From Roseomonas sp. (GTDB taxonomy: Bacteria > Pseudomonadota > Alphaproteobacteria > Acetobacterales > Acetobacteraceae): a stretch of 64,000 nt of DNA. Below the pieces are notes generated by a model, which was not told the origin of the DNA, did not search any database, and was given only the letters and a program-made list of their open reading frames with translations. The stretch lies in NCBI GenBank assembly GCA_020249505.1, contig JADCFN010000023.1, positions 116,901-180,900 on the forward strand, read 5' to 3'. Positions 1 to 8,664 of the stretch are shown here, one piece after another (position 1 is the stretch's first letter; every line of letters begins with the position of its first letter). Both the position numbers and the translations under genes were made by a program.

Positions 1-1
1 T

Positions 2-379
2 CTGGCCGGTGATGCGGCGGGCGTGGTGGCGCCTGCTTCCGGTGAGGGGATTTATTACGCCATGTATGGTGGCAGGTTGGCCGCTGATGCCGCTGAGGAA
101 TGCCTGAAGACCGGCGATGCACGAGCGCTTGCCGGTGCGCGCAAGCGCTTCATGAAGGCGCATGGGCGCGTTTTCTGGGTGCTCGGCATCATGCAGTATT
201 TCTGGTATTCCTCCGACAAGCGGCGGGAGAAGTTCGTCTCAATCTGCGCCGATAAGGATGTGCAGCGCCTTACTTGGGAATCCTACATGAACAAGGAATT
301 GGTCCGCCGTGATCCCCTTGCGCATGTGCGGATTTTCTTCAAGGATTTGGCGCATCTCTTTGGCCTCGCAAGGGCCTAG
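2..379 (+). CDS. bchP: Geranylgeranyl reductase, BchP-like, C-terminal part (cut by window edge)
   Basis: The reading frame is open from base 2 and ends in TAG at 377-379, giving the last 125 residues. It begins in the FAD-binding GDAAG motif and continues with SGEGIYYAM-like and W-Y-SSDKRRE stretches. These are typical of geranylgeranyl-bacteriochlorophyll reductases (BchP/ChlP), which reduce the geranylgeranyl tail of (bacterio)chlorophyll to phytyl with NADPH. The C-terminal MNKELV...FFKDLAHLFGLA stretch is closer to BchP than to archaeal or plastid relatives, from memory of the family. hemC follows 30 bases downstream on the same strand, so both neighbours act in tetrapyrrole synthesis. 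A non-photosynthetic geranylgeranyl reductase paralogue is the alternative. The N-terminal part lies outside the window. Confidence 0.8.
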   Translation: MAGDAAGVVAPASGEGIYYAMYGGRLAADAAEECLKTGDARALAGARKRFMKAHGRVFWVLGIMQYFWYSSDKRREKFVSICADKDVQRLTWESYMNKELVRRDPLAHVRIFFKDLAHLFGLARA

Positions 380-409
380 GGGAAAAACGAGAAACAAGGT
401 TTTTGAGGA

Positions 410-1360
410 ATGGCGTTTCAGCCCATGCGCATTGGCACGCGCGGTTCTCCGCTGGCCCTTTGGCAAGCGCGGCATTTCGCTTCAGTTGCGCGCGCGGCCA
501 TCCCCGCACTCGCTGAAGATGGCGCGCTGGAAGAACACATCATCGCGACATCCGGCGACAAGGTGCAGGATAAGCGCCTGGCCGATATTGGCGGCAAGGG
601 GCTTTTCGCCAAGGAAATCCATGAAGCGCTAGCGGATCGGCGTATTGATGTCGCGGTGCATAGCCTCAAGGATCTGGAAACCGAATTGCCGCCGGGCATT
701 GTGCTTGCTTGCGTGCTGGAACGCGAAGACCCGCGCGATGCGCTGATTCTGGGCGCGGGATGCGGCGCGGCGAGTGCCGATGATCCGCTGTCTCCCCTGC
801 CGCAAGGTGCCCTGGTCGGCACGGCTTCCGTGCGCCGGCAGGCGCAATTGCTGCATCGCCGGCCTGATCTCCGCGTAGATATCATTCGCGGCAATGTGCA
901 AACCCGGCTTGGGCGAGTCGCGGCAGGGGATTTTACCTGCTCCCTGCTGGCGCTTGCAGGTTTGAAGCGCCTTGGCATGGCGGATCGCGCGCAAGTGGTG
1001 CTGGAAGCCGATGCCATGCTGCCTGCTGCCTGCCAGGGCATTGTTGGCATCACGGCGCGTGCGGATGATGCGGCCACACGTGCGCTACTCGCGCGCATTG
1101 AACACGCGCCAAGCCGGCTGGTGGCGGATGCCGAACGCGCCTTGCTCGGCGCGCTGGATGGTTCCTGCCGCACGCCGATTGGCGCTCATGCTACGCTGCT
1201 GCCGGATGGGCGGCTTCGTCTGCACGGGCTTGTTGCGCGCGCCGATGGCAGTTTCCTCAGGCGCAATATGGGGGAAGCTGCAGCGAAGGATGGCCCACAG
1301 CTTGGCCGCGATCTGGCCGCTGCCCTAAAGCGCGAAAGTCCCGCGGATATTTTTGGGTAA
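410..1360 (+). CDS. hemC: Porphobilinogen deaminase (hydroxymethylbilane synthase)
   Basis: The enzyme joins four porphobilinogens into hydroxymethylbilane, the committed linear tetrapyrrole for haem, sirohaem and bacteriochlorophyll; it is cytosolic. The 316 residues fit the usual length. Near the N-terminus is RIGTRGSPLALWQA. The catalytic Asp lies in HSLKD (residues 84-88), and Cys253 in GSCRTPIGA is the attachment site for the dipyrromethane cofactor. The start at 410 has an AAGG about 10 bases upstream; Met6 at 425 would also give a normal N-terminus. The gene ends 4 bases before the convergent MFS gene. Confidence 0.96.
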   Translation: MAFQPMRIGTRGSPLALWQARHFASVARAAIPALAEDGALEEHIIATSGDKVQDKRLADIGGKGLFAKEIHEALADRRIDVAVHSLKDLETELPPGIVLACVLEREDPRDALILGAGCGAASADDPLSPLPQGALVGTASVRRQAQLLHRRPDLRVDIIRGNVQTRLGRVAAGDFTCSLLALAGLKRLGMADRAQVVLEADAMLPAACQGIVGITARADDAATRALLARIEHAPSRLVADAERALLGALDGSCRTPIGAHATLLPDGRLRLHGLVARADGSFLRRNMGEAAAKDGPQLGRDLAAALKRESPADIFG

Positions 1361-1364
1361 TCGC

Positions 1365-2564
1365 TTAAGGCACCCGCCGCGAATCCCGCCACATCACAAC
1401 CCCCACCACCAGCGCCGGCAAGCCGCACAGCACAAAGCCAATGCCATGGCTATTGGTCACGGCAAGCTGCGCGGCATAGATCACCGGCAGGATGAAGGCG
1501 CCAACCTGCCCGAAGGAAAGTACACCACCTGTCGCCGCCCCGCGCATGCCAGGCGGTGCCAACCGCGCTGCCTCAGACAGCAACACACCATGCCAGGACA
1601 TGGCCGTGGCGCTCATCACGGTCGCGATGGCTGCGATCAGCAAGGGGTGCCAATCCGTGGCATATAGGCTCATCAATACGGCGCTGGCGGCCATGCCAAG
1701 CGAAAGCCCCGCCATGACGCGGCGCGGTGCAACGCGGCCACTACTCAACCAGCCCCAAAAAATACGCATCGGCACCGCGATTACCATGGCAATCGCAAAC
1801 ATCAGCCCTGCCGCCGCCAAATCGTAGTTCAACGCTGTCAAATAGAGCACGTAATAGCTGGTAAAGGCGGTTTGCAGCCCGTTAAAGGCGAAGCAGGCCA
1901 TGGATAATTCGCGCAAATCCCTGGCGCGCAATACGGATGTCAGCGTGGTGCGGAAATCTGAAAAATGAAAACTACGACTTGGCACGCGATCCGAATCAAA
2001 TTCACCACGCAGCGGCTCAAGCATCGCTGCAAACAAAAAACACGCGGCGGCCGTGACCAGCAAAGCCCCACTCCACCCCCAATACCCGGTCATAAGGGGG
2101 CCAAGCAGCCCGGCTAGCAAAAGCCCTGCGGGCACCGCTGTCTGTTTAACTGAAAACACCAAGGGCGCCTGCTTCGGCGGTGAATAACGCCCAAGCAAAT
2201 GCGAACTGGCGGGCGTGGAAGTTGCCGCACCGCCACCGCCGATAATCGCCGAAATCAGAAAGAACAGCAGCGGCCCCGCCGCCGCCAAGGCCATGCCAAG
2301 TGCCAGAAACACCAGCGCCACCTGGCTCATCCGCAGCGCCCCATAGCGGATGATGAAACTGCCGCAGCCAAGCTGGAACACCAGCGAAGCCAGCGCCGCC
2401 GCGCCGACATAAACACCGACCAAGGCCGGGTCTATGTGCAAATCCTCGATAATTGCGGGCGCGATGACAAGCGGCAGGGTGCGACCAATGGAAGCAAAGG
2501 TCTGCTGCACGAACATGGCGCCAAGCGCCAAATACAAAAGCCTCTTCGCCGTATCCGCTACCAT
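1365..2564 (-). CDS. MFS transporter, 12-TM type
   Basis: This 399-residue protein has about twelve hydrophobic segments in two halves and the loop/charge pattern of a major facilitator. It also has a GGGGAATSTP segment after TM4 and a polar central loop (around residues 190-215, rich in R, S, D and F) between the halves. It would move a small solute across the inner membrane; the substrate cannot be read from the sequence. It starts 75 bases after der on the same strand and might be co-transcribed with it. Its 3' end converges on hemC with a 4-base gap and no obvious terminator hairpin between them. Confidence 0.85.
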   Translation of the reverse strand: MVADTAKRLLYLALGAMFVQQTFASIGRTLPLVIAPAIIEDLHIDPALVGVYVGAAALASLVFQLGCGSFIIRYGALRMSQVALVFLALGMALAAAGPLLFFLISAIIGGGGAATSTPASSHLLGRYSPPKQAPLVFSVKQTAVPAGLLLAGLLGPLMTGYWGWSGALLVTAAACFLFAAMLEPLRGEFDSDRVPSRSFHFSDFRTTLTSVLRARDLRELSMACFAFNGLQTAFTSYYVLYLTALNYDLAAAGLMFAIAMVIAVPMRIFWGWLSSGRVAPRRVMAGLSLGMAASAVLMSLYATDWHPLLIAAIATVMSATAMSWHGVLLSEAARLAPPGMRGAATGGVLSFGQVGAFILPVIYAAQLAVTNSHGIGFVLCGLPALVVGVVMWRDSRRVP

Positions 2565-2639
2565 GAAAAACAGACTGACCCCGCAAAGATACGCGAGCCT
2601 AGGCGCGTTTTGCGGCGGGCGAAAGATGCGCCGGAAAGC

Positions 2640-3986
2640 CTAGCCATCATCCTCCGCATAGGGGTTGCGCGGGGATCGCAATTGCAGCCGGATCGGCACG
2701 CCCGGCATGGTAAAATGCTCACGGAAGGAATTCACCAGATAGCGCCGGTAATCCTCGGGCAGCACATCGGCGCGCGTGCCGAAAATCACCATGGTGGGCG
2801 GGCGCGCTTTTGGCATGGTCGCGTAGCGCAGTTTTATCCGCTTACCATCCACCAAAGGCGGCTGATGCCGCGCCAACGCCGCTTCAAACCAGCGATTGAC
2901 CTCCCCGGTCGGGATGCGGCGGTTCCACAGCGCATAGGCCGCGCGCACTGCGGGCATCAGCTTTTCCACCCCGCGCCCGGTCGCCGCCGAAAGCGGCACC
3001 ACCGGCACGCCCTTCGATTGAGCAAGCGATGTCATCAGCGCGTCTTCCACGCGCCGGCGCGCCGCATTGCGGTCTTCCACCGCATCCCATTTATTGAGTG
3101 CGATCACCAAGGCGCGGCCTTCGCGTTCCGCAAGGCGGGCAATGCGCAAATCCTGTTCATCCATGCCAAGCAGGGCATCCAAAACCAGCACCACCACTTC
3201 CGCTTCCTTGAGCGCGGCAAGGGAGGAAGCGACCGACATCTGCTCCAGCGTTTCCTGCACCCGCGCCTTCTTGCGCATGCCGGCAGTATCCACCAGCCGC
3301 ACCTCGCCACCGGTTGAATCACGCCATTGTACGGCAACAGCATCGCGCGTCAGGCCGGGTTCCGGGCCAGTGATCATGCGGTCTTCGCCCAAAAGTGCGT
3401 TCAGCAGCGTGGATTTCCCGGCATTGGGCCGGCCCACAATGGCGAGGCGCAGCGGGCGTTCAGCCTCAGCCTCCGCTTCCTCGTCCGGCGCGGGGCCAAG
3501 CTTGGCCGCGATTTCGTCATGCAGATTGCCGAAGCCATCGCCATGTTCAGAACTCACCGGCACGGGGTCGCCCAGGCCCAATTCAAAGGCTTCCATGGCC
3601 GCCGTGGTGCCAGCGCGGCCTTCGGCCTTATTCGCAACAACCAGTACCGGCACCCGCATCCGCCTGAGCCAAGCGGCGAAAGCGCGATCCGCGGGCGTGA
3701 TGCCGGCGCGCGCATCCATCACAAACAGCACGAGGGAGGCGCCACGCAAAGCGGCCTCAGAACTCGCGCGCATGCGGCCTGGCACGGTATCGGGGGGCGC
3801 TTCCTCAAGCCCGGCGGTATCCACCAAGGTCACGTCGCGTCCGGCAATGCGCGCGGTCACTTCCTTCCGGTCACGCGTGACGCCTGGCGTGTCATGCACC
3901 AAGGCAATGCGCCGCTGCGCCAGCCGATTGAACAGCGTGGATTTGCCGACATTGGGCCGGCCCAAAATGACAATGACAGGCTGCAT
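2640..3986 (-). CDS. der: Ribosome assembly GTPase Der (EngA)
   Basis: Der is a double GTPase that acts late in 50S subunit maturation. The 448 residues contain two G domains and a C-terminal KH-like domain. The first P-loop GRPNVGKS is at 9-16, with DTAG near 56-59. The second P-loop GRPNAGKS is at 185-192, with DTAGM at 233-237 and NKWD at 298-301. An acidic, Glu/Ala-rich linker (about 168-176) joins the two domains. The first G4 motif reads NKAE (119-122) rather than NKxD, a mild variation. The gene follows bamB by 12 bases, as in the yfgM-bamB-der order of other proteobacteria. Confidence 0.97.
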   Translation of the reverse strand: MQPVIVILGRPNVGKSTLFNRLAQRRIALVHDTPGVTRDRKEVTARIAGRDVTLVDTAGLEEAPPDTVPGRMRASSEAALRGASLVLFVMDARAGITPADRAFAAWLRRMRVPVLVVANKAEGRAGTTAAMEAFELGLGDPVPVSSEHGDGFGNLHDEIAAKLGPAPDEEAEAEAERPLRLAIVGRPNAGKSTLLNALLGEDRMITGPEPGLTRDAVAVQWRDSTGGEVRLVDTAGMRKKARVQETLEQMSVASSLAALKEAEVVVLVLDALLGMDEQDLRIARLAEREGRALVIALNKWDAVEDRNAARRRVEDALMTSLAQSKGVPVVPLSAATGRGVEKLMPAVRAAYALWNRRIPTGEVNRWFEAALARHQPPLVDGKRIKLRYATMPKARPPTMVIFGTRADVLPEDYRRYLVNSFREHFTMPGVPIRLQLRSPRNPYAEDDG

Positions 3987-3998
3987 AAAGGACCCGGG

Positions 3999-5342
3999 TC
4001 AGCCTTCACCTGCAAAGGCGATCAGGCTGCCATCATCTGTCGCAACAATCAGTCGCCCACCTACCACAAGCATTGGCAGGGAAAGCGCAGCCGGCAGGCG
4101 TTGGCGGCCCAGCACATCGCCGCTTGACGGATCAACAGACACCAACTCCGCCAGGCTGGTGCCGACCAAAAGCCGCCCCCCAGCAAGTAACGGAGAGGAA
4201 AGCTGCACCAATGGCCGCGCCCGGTTGCCTTGCGCCGGCGGGCGGAGTGAAACCGCCCAGCGCGCCATGCCCGTTTCGCGCTGCAACGCAGCCACTTCGC
4301 CGGCATCGGTCACGCCGAACACCCAGTCTCCGGCGGCCCAGGGCATTTCCGTGCCGCCAAATTCGCGTTCCCAAATACGTCGCCCGGCGCGGAGATCAAT
4401 GGAAACACCAACCCCGCCCATGCCAATGGCAATCACGCTATTCCCAGAAATCACCGGCGCGGCGCGCACACTGCCCACATCGGCCAGGCTGGTGCCCCCC
4501 GCCGCGGCCAGGCTGTCGCTCCAGATCACGCGGCCATCATTGGCGCGAAAGGCGAGGATTTCGCCCGAAGGAAAGCCTGCCACGACGGTTTCACCCGAAA
4601 CGGCGGGCGGCGGCAGGCCAAGCGGCACCGTCAGGATTGCCTGAGCACGGTAGCGCCAAAGCACGCGGCCATCCTCGGCCGAAAGCGCCACCAGCGTGCT
4701 GTCGAGTGTCGTGACGAAAATCCGGCCATTGGCGATGGAAGCTGCACCGCGCATCGGCGCCTGCAGGCGCACCCGCCACTTCACCGCGCCGTCAGCGGCC
4801 GAAAGAGCGAGCACTTCAGAAAGCACGGTGGTAACAAATACCGTATCGCCATCCAAAATCACACCAACGCCGCCGCCATCACCGCGTTCATTTTCCGGAC
4901 GGGTATCAACACGCCAACGCCGCGCGCCATTGGCGATATCGAAGGCAGAAACAAAGCCATCCGCATCACCCATGAATACGCGATCCGCGCTGGCAACCGG
5001 GCCGGCAACCACGCGGCGGCGGAAGGAAGTGCCCGTGCCATAGCCGGCGGACCAGGCCTGCCGAAGATTGGTGCCAAGCGTCATATGACCGCCCGCATGG
5101 CTGGGCATGCCGCCAAGCTGCGGCCATAGGCCAAGCGATTGCTGCGCCGGCAGGGAAATGGTCAGGCCTCGCGCTTCGGCATCCGCTTCAACCGTGCGGT
5201 CGGGCAGCGCTAGTACCGGCTTGCGTTCACCGACGATCTTCACACGGCGCTCACCGAAAATACTGTCCAAGGTTTCGCAACCGGCCAGCAGCCCGGCCGA
5301 GCCCAGCAGCCAGGCGCGCCGTGAGAATTCCCGCCCCGTCAT
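3999..5342 (-). CDS. bamB: Outer-membrane assembly lipoprotein BamB (PQQ-like beta-propeller)
   Basis: BamB is the beta-propeller lipoprotein of the BAM complex, which inserts beta-barrels into the outer membrane. The leader has SRRAWLLG followed by a lipobox LLAGC with Cys22. Repeating propeller blades follow, each with W-R or AxDG-type signatures such as SAADGAVKWR and SAEDGRVLWR. The length of 447 is somewhat above E. coli BamB (~392). The ATG overlaps the stop of the upstream TPR-like gene by 4 bases (ATGA), so translation is probably coupled. The twin-arginine pair at 8-9 suggests possible Tat export; this is inference. Der follows on the same strand. Confidence 0.92.
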   Translation of the reverse strand: MTGREFSRRAWLLGSAGLLAGCETLDSIFGERRVKIVGERKPVLALPDRTVEADAEARGLTISLPAQQSLGLWPQLGGMPSHAGGHMTLGTNLRQAWSAGYGTGTSFRRRVVAGPVASADRVFMGDADGFVSAFDIANGARRWRVDTRPENERGDGGGVGVILDGDTVFVTTVLSEVLALSAADGAVKWRVRLQAPMRGAASIANGRIFVTTLDSTLVALSAEDGRVLWRYRAQAILTVPLGLPPPAVSGETVVAGFPSGEILAFRANDGRVIWSDSLAAAGGTSLADVGSVRAAPVISGNSVIAIGMGGVGVSIDLRAGRRIWEREFGGTEMPWAAGDWVFGVTDAGEVAALQRETGMARWAVSLRPPAQGNRARPLVQLSSPLLAGGRLLVGTSLAELVSVDPSSGDVLGRQRLPAALSLPMLVVGGRLIVATDDGSLIAFAGEG

Positions 5343-5989
5343 CCTTCAAGCCCCATCGCCAGCCGTTGCGCCCTTTCCCGGACCCCGCGCGGCGCGGTGA
5401 CATCGGCCGCGAGCGCCTGGAAGGCCTGGCGTGCTTCTTCCCGCTTGCCGGCGCGCAGCGCGATCATTCCCGCGACTTCCCGCGCCGAGGCATTCCAGGC
5501 CGATTCTGGCCGTGTGAGCGGCGTGATGCGCCCAGCAAGAATGGCCAGATCCCCCTGATCAAGCGAACGGATCACCCACAGCAGCGAAGCCAAGTCCCGA
5601 TAAAGCGGATCGGCGCTACTATCCGCAGCGATAGCATCATAAAGCCGAAGCGCTTCAGCCAAATCCCCGGTTTCGGCCTTAAGGGCGGCGGCGCGCAGCC
5701 GCGCCAAGTCGCGATAGCCGGTCGGCGCCCCGCGGGAAGCTTCCTCAAAGCGCTGGGCCATCGCCCGCAAATCCGCGCCCTCGGCCTCGGCCGCGCGATG
5801 GGCGGCCATGAAGGCGATAGCGGCTTTCTCGGCCTCCCGCGCTTCATACCAGCGCCAGCTTTGGTGGGCACCGATGCCGGCCAGAACAAACACCAGCACG
5901 CCCAGAACCAGCGCCCCATAGCGCTTCCAAAGCCGCCGGGCGCGTTCAGCGCGAAGGTCTTCAGCAACCTCGTCAAAAATATCGGGCAA
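5339..5989 (-). CDS. Membrane-anchored TPR-like protein, YfgM family
   Basis: This 216-residue protein has a short cytosolic N-terminus starting MPDIFDEVAEDL and one membrane helix (about 25-42). A periplasmic helical domain with TPR-like Ala/Leu patterns follows. E. coli YfgM has the same layout and is an accessory of the SecYEG translocon and periplasmic chaperone network, encoded just before bamB. Here too it precedes bamB with a 4-base ATGA overlap, which supports the assignment. The low-complexity helical sequence makes family placement rest partly on context. Confidence 0.8.
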   Translation of the reverse strand: MPDIFDEVAEDLRAERARRLWKRYGALVLGVLVFVLAGIGAHQSWRWYEAREAEKAAIAFMAAHRAAEAEGADLRAMAQRFEEASRGAPTGYRDLARLRAAALKAETGDLAEALRLYDAIAADSSADPLYRDLASLLWVIRSLDQGDLAILAGRITPLTRPESAWNASAREVAGMIALRAGKREEARQAFQALAADVTAPRGVRERAQRLAMGLEG

Positions 5990-6242
5990 GGCAATCCTCG
6001 GCTCAGGCTGACGTTTGGCGCAGCGCTAAAGCATTTTCAGGCCAAGCGGAAGCGCTGGGCGGCCCGGAAAATGCGGGGGGGACATGGGGCGGCGTGGAAA
6101 CGGGGGTCCAGGCAGGCCGAATAAGGCGCGGGCCTGCCTGGAGCAGCGCCAAAAAGCGAAATCTGGGCCCGTTCGCCCTTCCTGTTCATAATTTAAGGTA
6201 GAAATTTGCAATTCATTAACTTCTTTGGCGTCTGTTATCTCC

Positions 6243-6632
6243 ATGCGGTTCTTCAGCCCCCTCTGCGTCCTTCTTCTGCTTCTGACCGGCTGCAATGGTG
6301 TGCAGGCCCCCGGCGCGCCCTTGCTGGCCATCCCCGCAGTGATTGAAGGCGCCTCTTTGGTCACCATGCAGCGCGGTGTCGGGGACACCGTGGTCTCGCT
6401 GGTTACGGGCGAGGATTGCTCCTATGTCCGGCTCGCCAAAGGGCAAACCTATTGCGCTTCAGACCCGCCGCCACCAGCGCAGCCTATTTGCACCCGCAGC
6501 TTGGGTAAGGTGGATTGCTGGACGACCGCTCCCGTGGACTCACCACCCTATCGCAATGTGCGTGACGGTCCATATGAATTGACCCCCGAGCAGGAACGCA
6601 ACCGGACGTCACGCTGGCCAAAATTATTTTAA
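6243..6632 (+). CDS. Small predicted lipoprotein, function unknown
   Basis: I do not recognise this 129-residue protein. It begins MRFFSPLCVLLLLLTGC, a signal peptide with a clean lipobox and Cys17. A compact domain with four further cysteines (in EDCSYV, TYCASD, PICTR and DCWTT) follows, which could form two disulfides in the periplasm. A Pro-rich stretch PPPPAQP sits in the middle. I chose ATG 6243 over the in-frame TTG at 6225 because it places the signal peptide at the N-terminus. It is divergent from the yfgM-like gene and has a gene-poor region after it. Confidence 0.65.
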   Translation: MRFFSPLCVLLLLLTGCNGVQAPGAPLLAIPAVIEGASLVTMQRGVGDTVVSLVTGEDCSYVRLAKGQTYCASDPPPPAQPICTRSLGKVDCWTTAPVDSPPYRNVRDGPYELTPEQERNRTSRWPKLF

Positions 6633-7014
6633 TTGAGTAACGAATTACTGCTCTCTTGGATTAACTGTGGGAAGGGTGAAGACCGCAACCTCTGGTTTAA
6701 TTGATCAGATGGTCCAGACCTTCGGTGACACGGAACAAGCGCCGCAGGCGTTTGCGGCGACCATAGGGTTAGTTTTGGCGCACCAGAGGCGCGCGCCTTG
6801 TGCCGAACCTTGCCGAGAGAGCCTGCCTTCAGCGGCTTGATGTCGCGACTCCAAGCCAACGCAAGCGAGGCAGAGCCTTCCGCGGCCTTGCCACTCTTCA
6901 TTCTACTTTCTCAACTGTTAATGGATAAGCGAAATACTCATTAAACAGGATGATGCACCAACCCGCACCATGAATATCACATTATCAATGCCCTAAGTTG
7001 AGAAAGGCCAGAGG
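6633..7014. other. Gene-poor, AT-richer gap with a possible decayed coding fragment
   Basis: No convincing gene lies here. The left half (about 6690-6900) still looks coding-like on the minus strand but is broken by stops and frame changes. One minus frame reads PYGRRKRLRRLFRVTEG and ends shortly after, another frame continues upstream, and none has a proper start. This looks like the worn remnant of a small gene or mobile element. The right half (6900-7014) is AT-rich and probably holds the promoter for the aminopeptidase. Confidence 0.4.
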
Positions 7015-7176
7015 ATGCATATCAATTTCGGCGTAGTTTCTTATCATTTTTTAACCGTATCGTTTTATGCTAAGGATCGCGGCTTGGCGCAAGGATTTGA
7101 AATTTGCGTTGCCAAGGCGCACATGATGGAAGTACTTCGTCTGCGCGACGTCGCGGGCTTGGCGATTGGAGAATGA
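7015..7176 (+). CDS. Possible 53-residue leader or small protein before the aminopeptidase
   Basis: An open frame runs from ATG 7015 (starting MHINFGVVSYHF) to TGA 7174-7176 and ends in VAGLAIGE. It is preceded by a purine-rich CCAGAGG close to the ATG. The stop lies one base before the aminopeptidase ATG at 7178 and inside its ribosome-binding region, an arrangement typical of translational coupling. I recognise no family. It may be a chance frame in an AT-richer upstream region; only the start/stop placement supports it. Confidence 0.3.
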   Translation: MHINFGVVSYHFLTVSFYAKDRGLAQGFEICVAKAHMMEVLRLRDVAGLAIGE

Positions 7177-7177
7177 C

Positions 7178-8545
7178 ATGGCAGCTCCTCAGTCTGCCCA
7201 GAATGCCGCTTCCGCACCGTTACACGCGATAAGCGCGCCTGACTTGACGCAGTTCCTGCAAACGCTCGGGGCGCCGGCGGCGGCATTTCTACGCGCTTGC
7301 GGTTTCAGCGCCAGGGCCGGAGAGGTGGCGTTCATCCCAGGTACCAATGGCCTTGATGGTGCCGTGATTGGTGTGGGCGCGGATACTTCGCCATGGCATT
7401 TCGGCGCAGCGCCTTGGGCCCTGCCTGAAGGTTCAAAATGGCATCTTGCCGGGGATAATGTTGATCCTGCCCAGGCTGTCTTGGGGTGGCATTTGGGCGC
7501 CTATCGTTGGTTGCGCCACAAGCAGCAAGAACGCGCCCCCGCTGAGTTGGTGACACCACCTGGCGCCGAATTGGCCGTGATGATCGCTGAGGCCATTTGC
7601 GCAGCACGCGACTTGATCAATGCGCCAGCAGCAGATCTTGGTCCCCAGGGATTGGCCGAAGCCGCGGCGGCATTGGCGGGGCGGCATGGCGGCAATGCTG
7701 AAATCATCACCGGCCAAGCCTTGGAAGTCGGTTTTCCCAGCATGGCTGCGGTTGGCGCCGGCAGTCCACGCGCGCCGCATCTGGCCATCCTGCGTTGGAC
7801 CGGGGATGCGCAAGGTCCCTTAATTGCGTTATGCGGCAAGGGTGTTTGCTTTGACACTGGCGGCCTGGACCTGAAGCCATCCGCTGCCATGCTCCGCATG
7901 AAGAAGGATATGGGCGGTGCCGCGGTAATGCTTGCCGTGGCCGAAATGGTCATGCGCGCCAAGCTACCGCTCCGCCTTCTGGTACTGATCGGGGCGGTAG
8001 AAAACGCGATCTCCGGTACCGCGATGCGCCCCATGGATGTTTTGCGCACGCGCAAAGGGCTAAGGGTTGAAATCGGCAATACGGATGCCGAAGGTAGGTT
8101 GGTCTTGTGTGATCTTTTGCAATTCGCGGCCGAACAGAACCCCGCCATGATCCTGGATGCCGCAACGCTGACCGGGGCGGCACGGGTTGCGCTTGGCCCT
8201 GATCTGCCCGCCCTTTTCAGTAACGATGATGCTTTAGCGGAAAGGCTTTTGAACGCCGGTGTGGCGGTTCAGGACCCGGTTTGGCGCCTTCCCTTACATG
8301 ATGGCTACGATTCCTGGCTCGCCAGCCCCTTCGCTGATCTTTCTAATGTTGCGACAAAACCGATGGCTGGTGCGGTGACCGCCGCACTATTCCTGCGCCG
8401 CTTCGTGCCCCAAAACCAGCCTTGGGCGCATCTGGATGTATATGCCTGGAATGATACCACGCGACCAGGCCGGCCCGAAGGTGGAGAAGCCCAAGCGGCA
8501 CGCGCCATTTTCAAAATGTTACATGATTTCTCAGGAGGAATGTGA
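7178..8545 (+). CDS. Leucyl aminopeptidase family protein (peptidase M17)
   Basis: This is a cytosolic two-metal aminopeptidase removing N-terminal residues from peptides. The 455-residue product has a divergent N-terminal domain and a well-conserved C-terminal catalytic domain. Visible are KGVCFDTGGLDLKP (Lys221, Asp226), MKKDMGGAA (Asp244) and the family signature NTDAEGRL (301-308), which supplies metal ligands and the catalytic Arg. ATG 7178 is preferred over TTG 7166 because GGAGAA lies at 7168-7173. It is more like PepB or the short M17 paralogues than classical PepA (~500 residues). Confidence 0.92.
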   Translation: MAAPQSAQNAASAPLHAISAPDLTQFLQTLGAPAAAFLRACGFSARAGEVAFIPGTNGLDGAVIGVGADTSPWHFGAAPWALPEGSKWHLAGDNVDPAQAVLGWHLGAYRWLRHKQQERAPAELVTPPGAELAVMIAEAICAARDLINAPAADLGPQGLAEAAAALAGRHGGNAEIITGQALEVGFPSMAAVGAGSPRAPHLAILRWTGDAQGPLIALCGKGVCFDTGGLDLKPSAAMLRMKKDMGGAAVMLAVAEMVMRAKLPLRLLVLIGAVENAISGTAMRPMDVLRTRKGLRVEIGNTDAEGRLVLCDLLQFAAEQNPAMILDAATLTGAARVALGPDLPALFSNDDALAERLLNAGVAVQDPVWRLPLHDGYDSWLASPFADLSNVATKPMAGAVTAALFLRRFVPQNQPWAHLDVYAWNDTTRPGRPEGGEAQAARAIFKMLHDFSGGM

Positions 8546-8664
8546 TATGACATTTTTTTGACAATGTCTTCTGGCACTGAAAACGTCGAAGCTTTGAGAC
8601 CTAAACTTGAGGAAACACTGGGCTCAGAAGGGCCCGTCACAGTTGCACGGAAAGGAAAACTACC

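Noticed and set aside
2199..3317. 372-codon plus-strand frame opposite the MFS and der genes
   Set aside because: It spans two opposite-strand genes and has shadow composition.
3067..4644. 525-codon plus-strand open frame across der and bamB
   Set aside because: It is antisense to two unmistakable genes and rich in S, P and R, the usual shadow of high-GC codon bias; no domain is visible.
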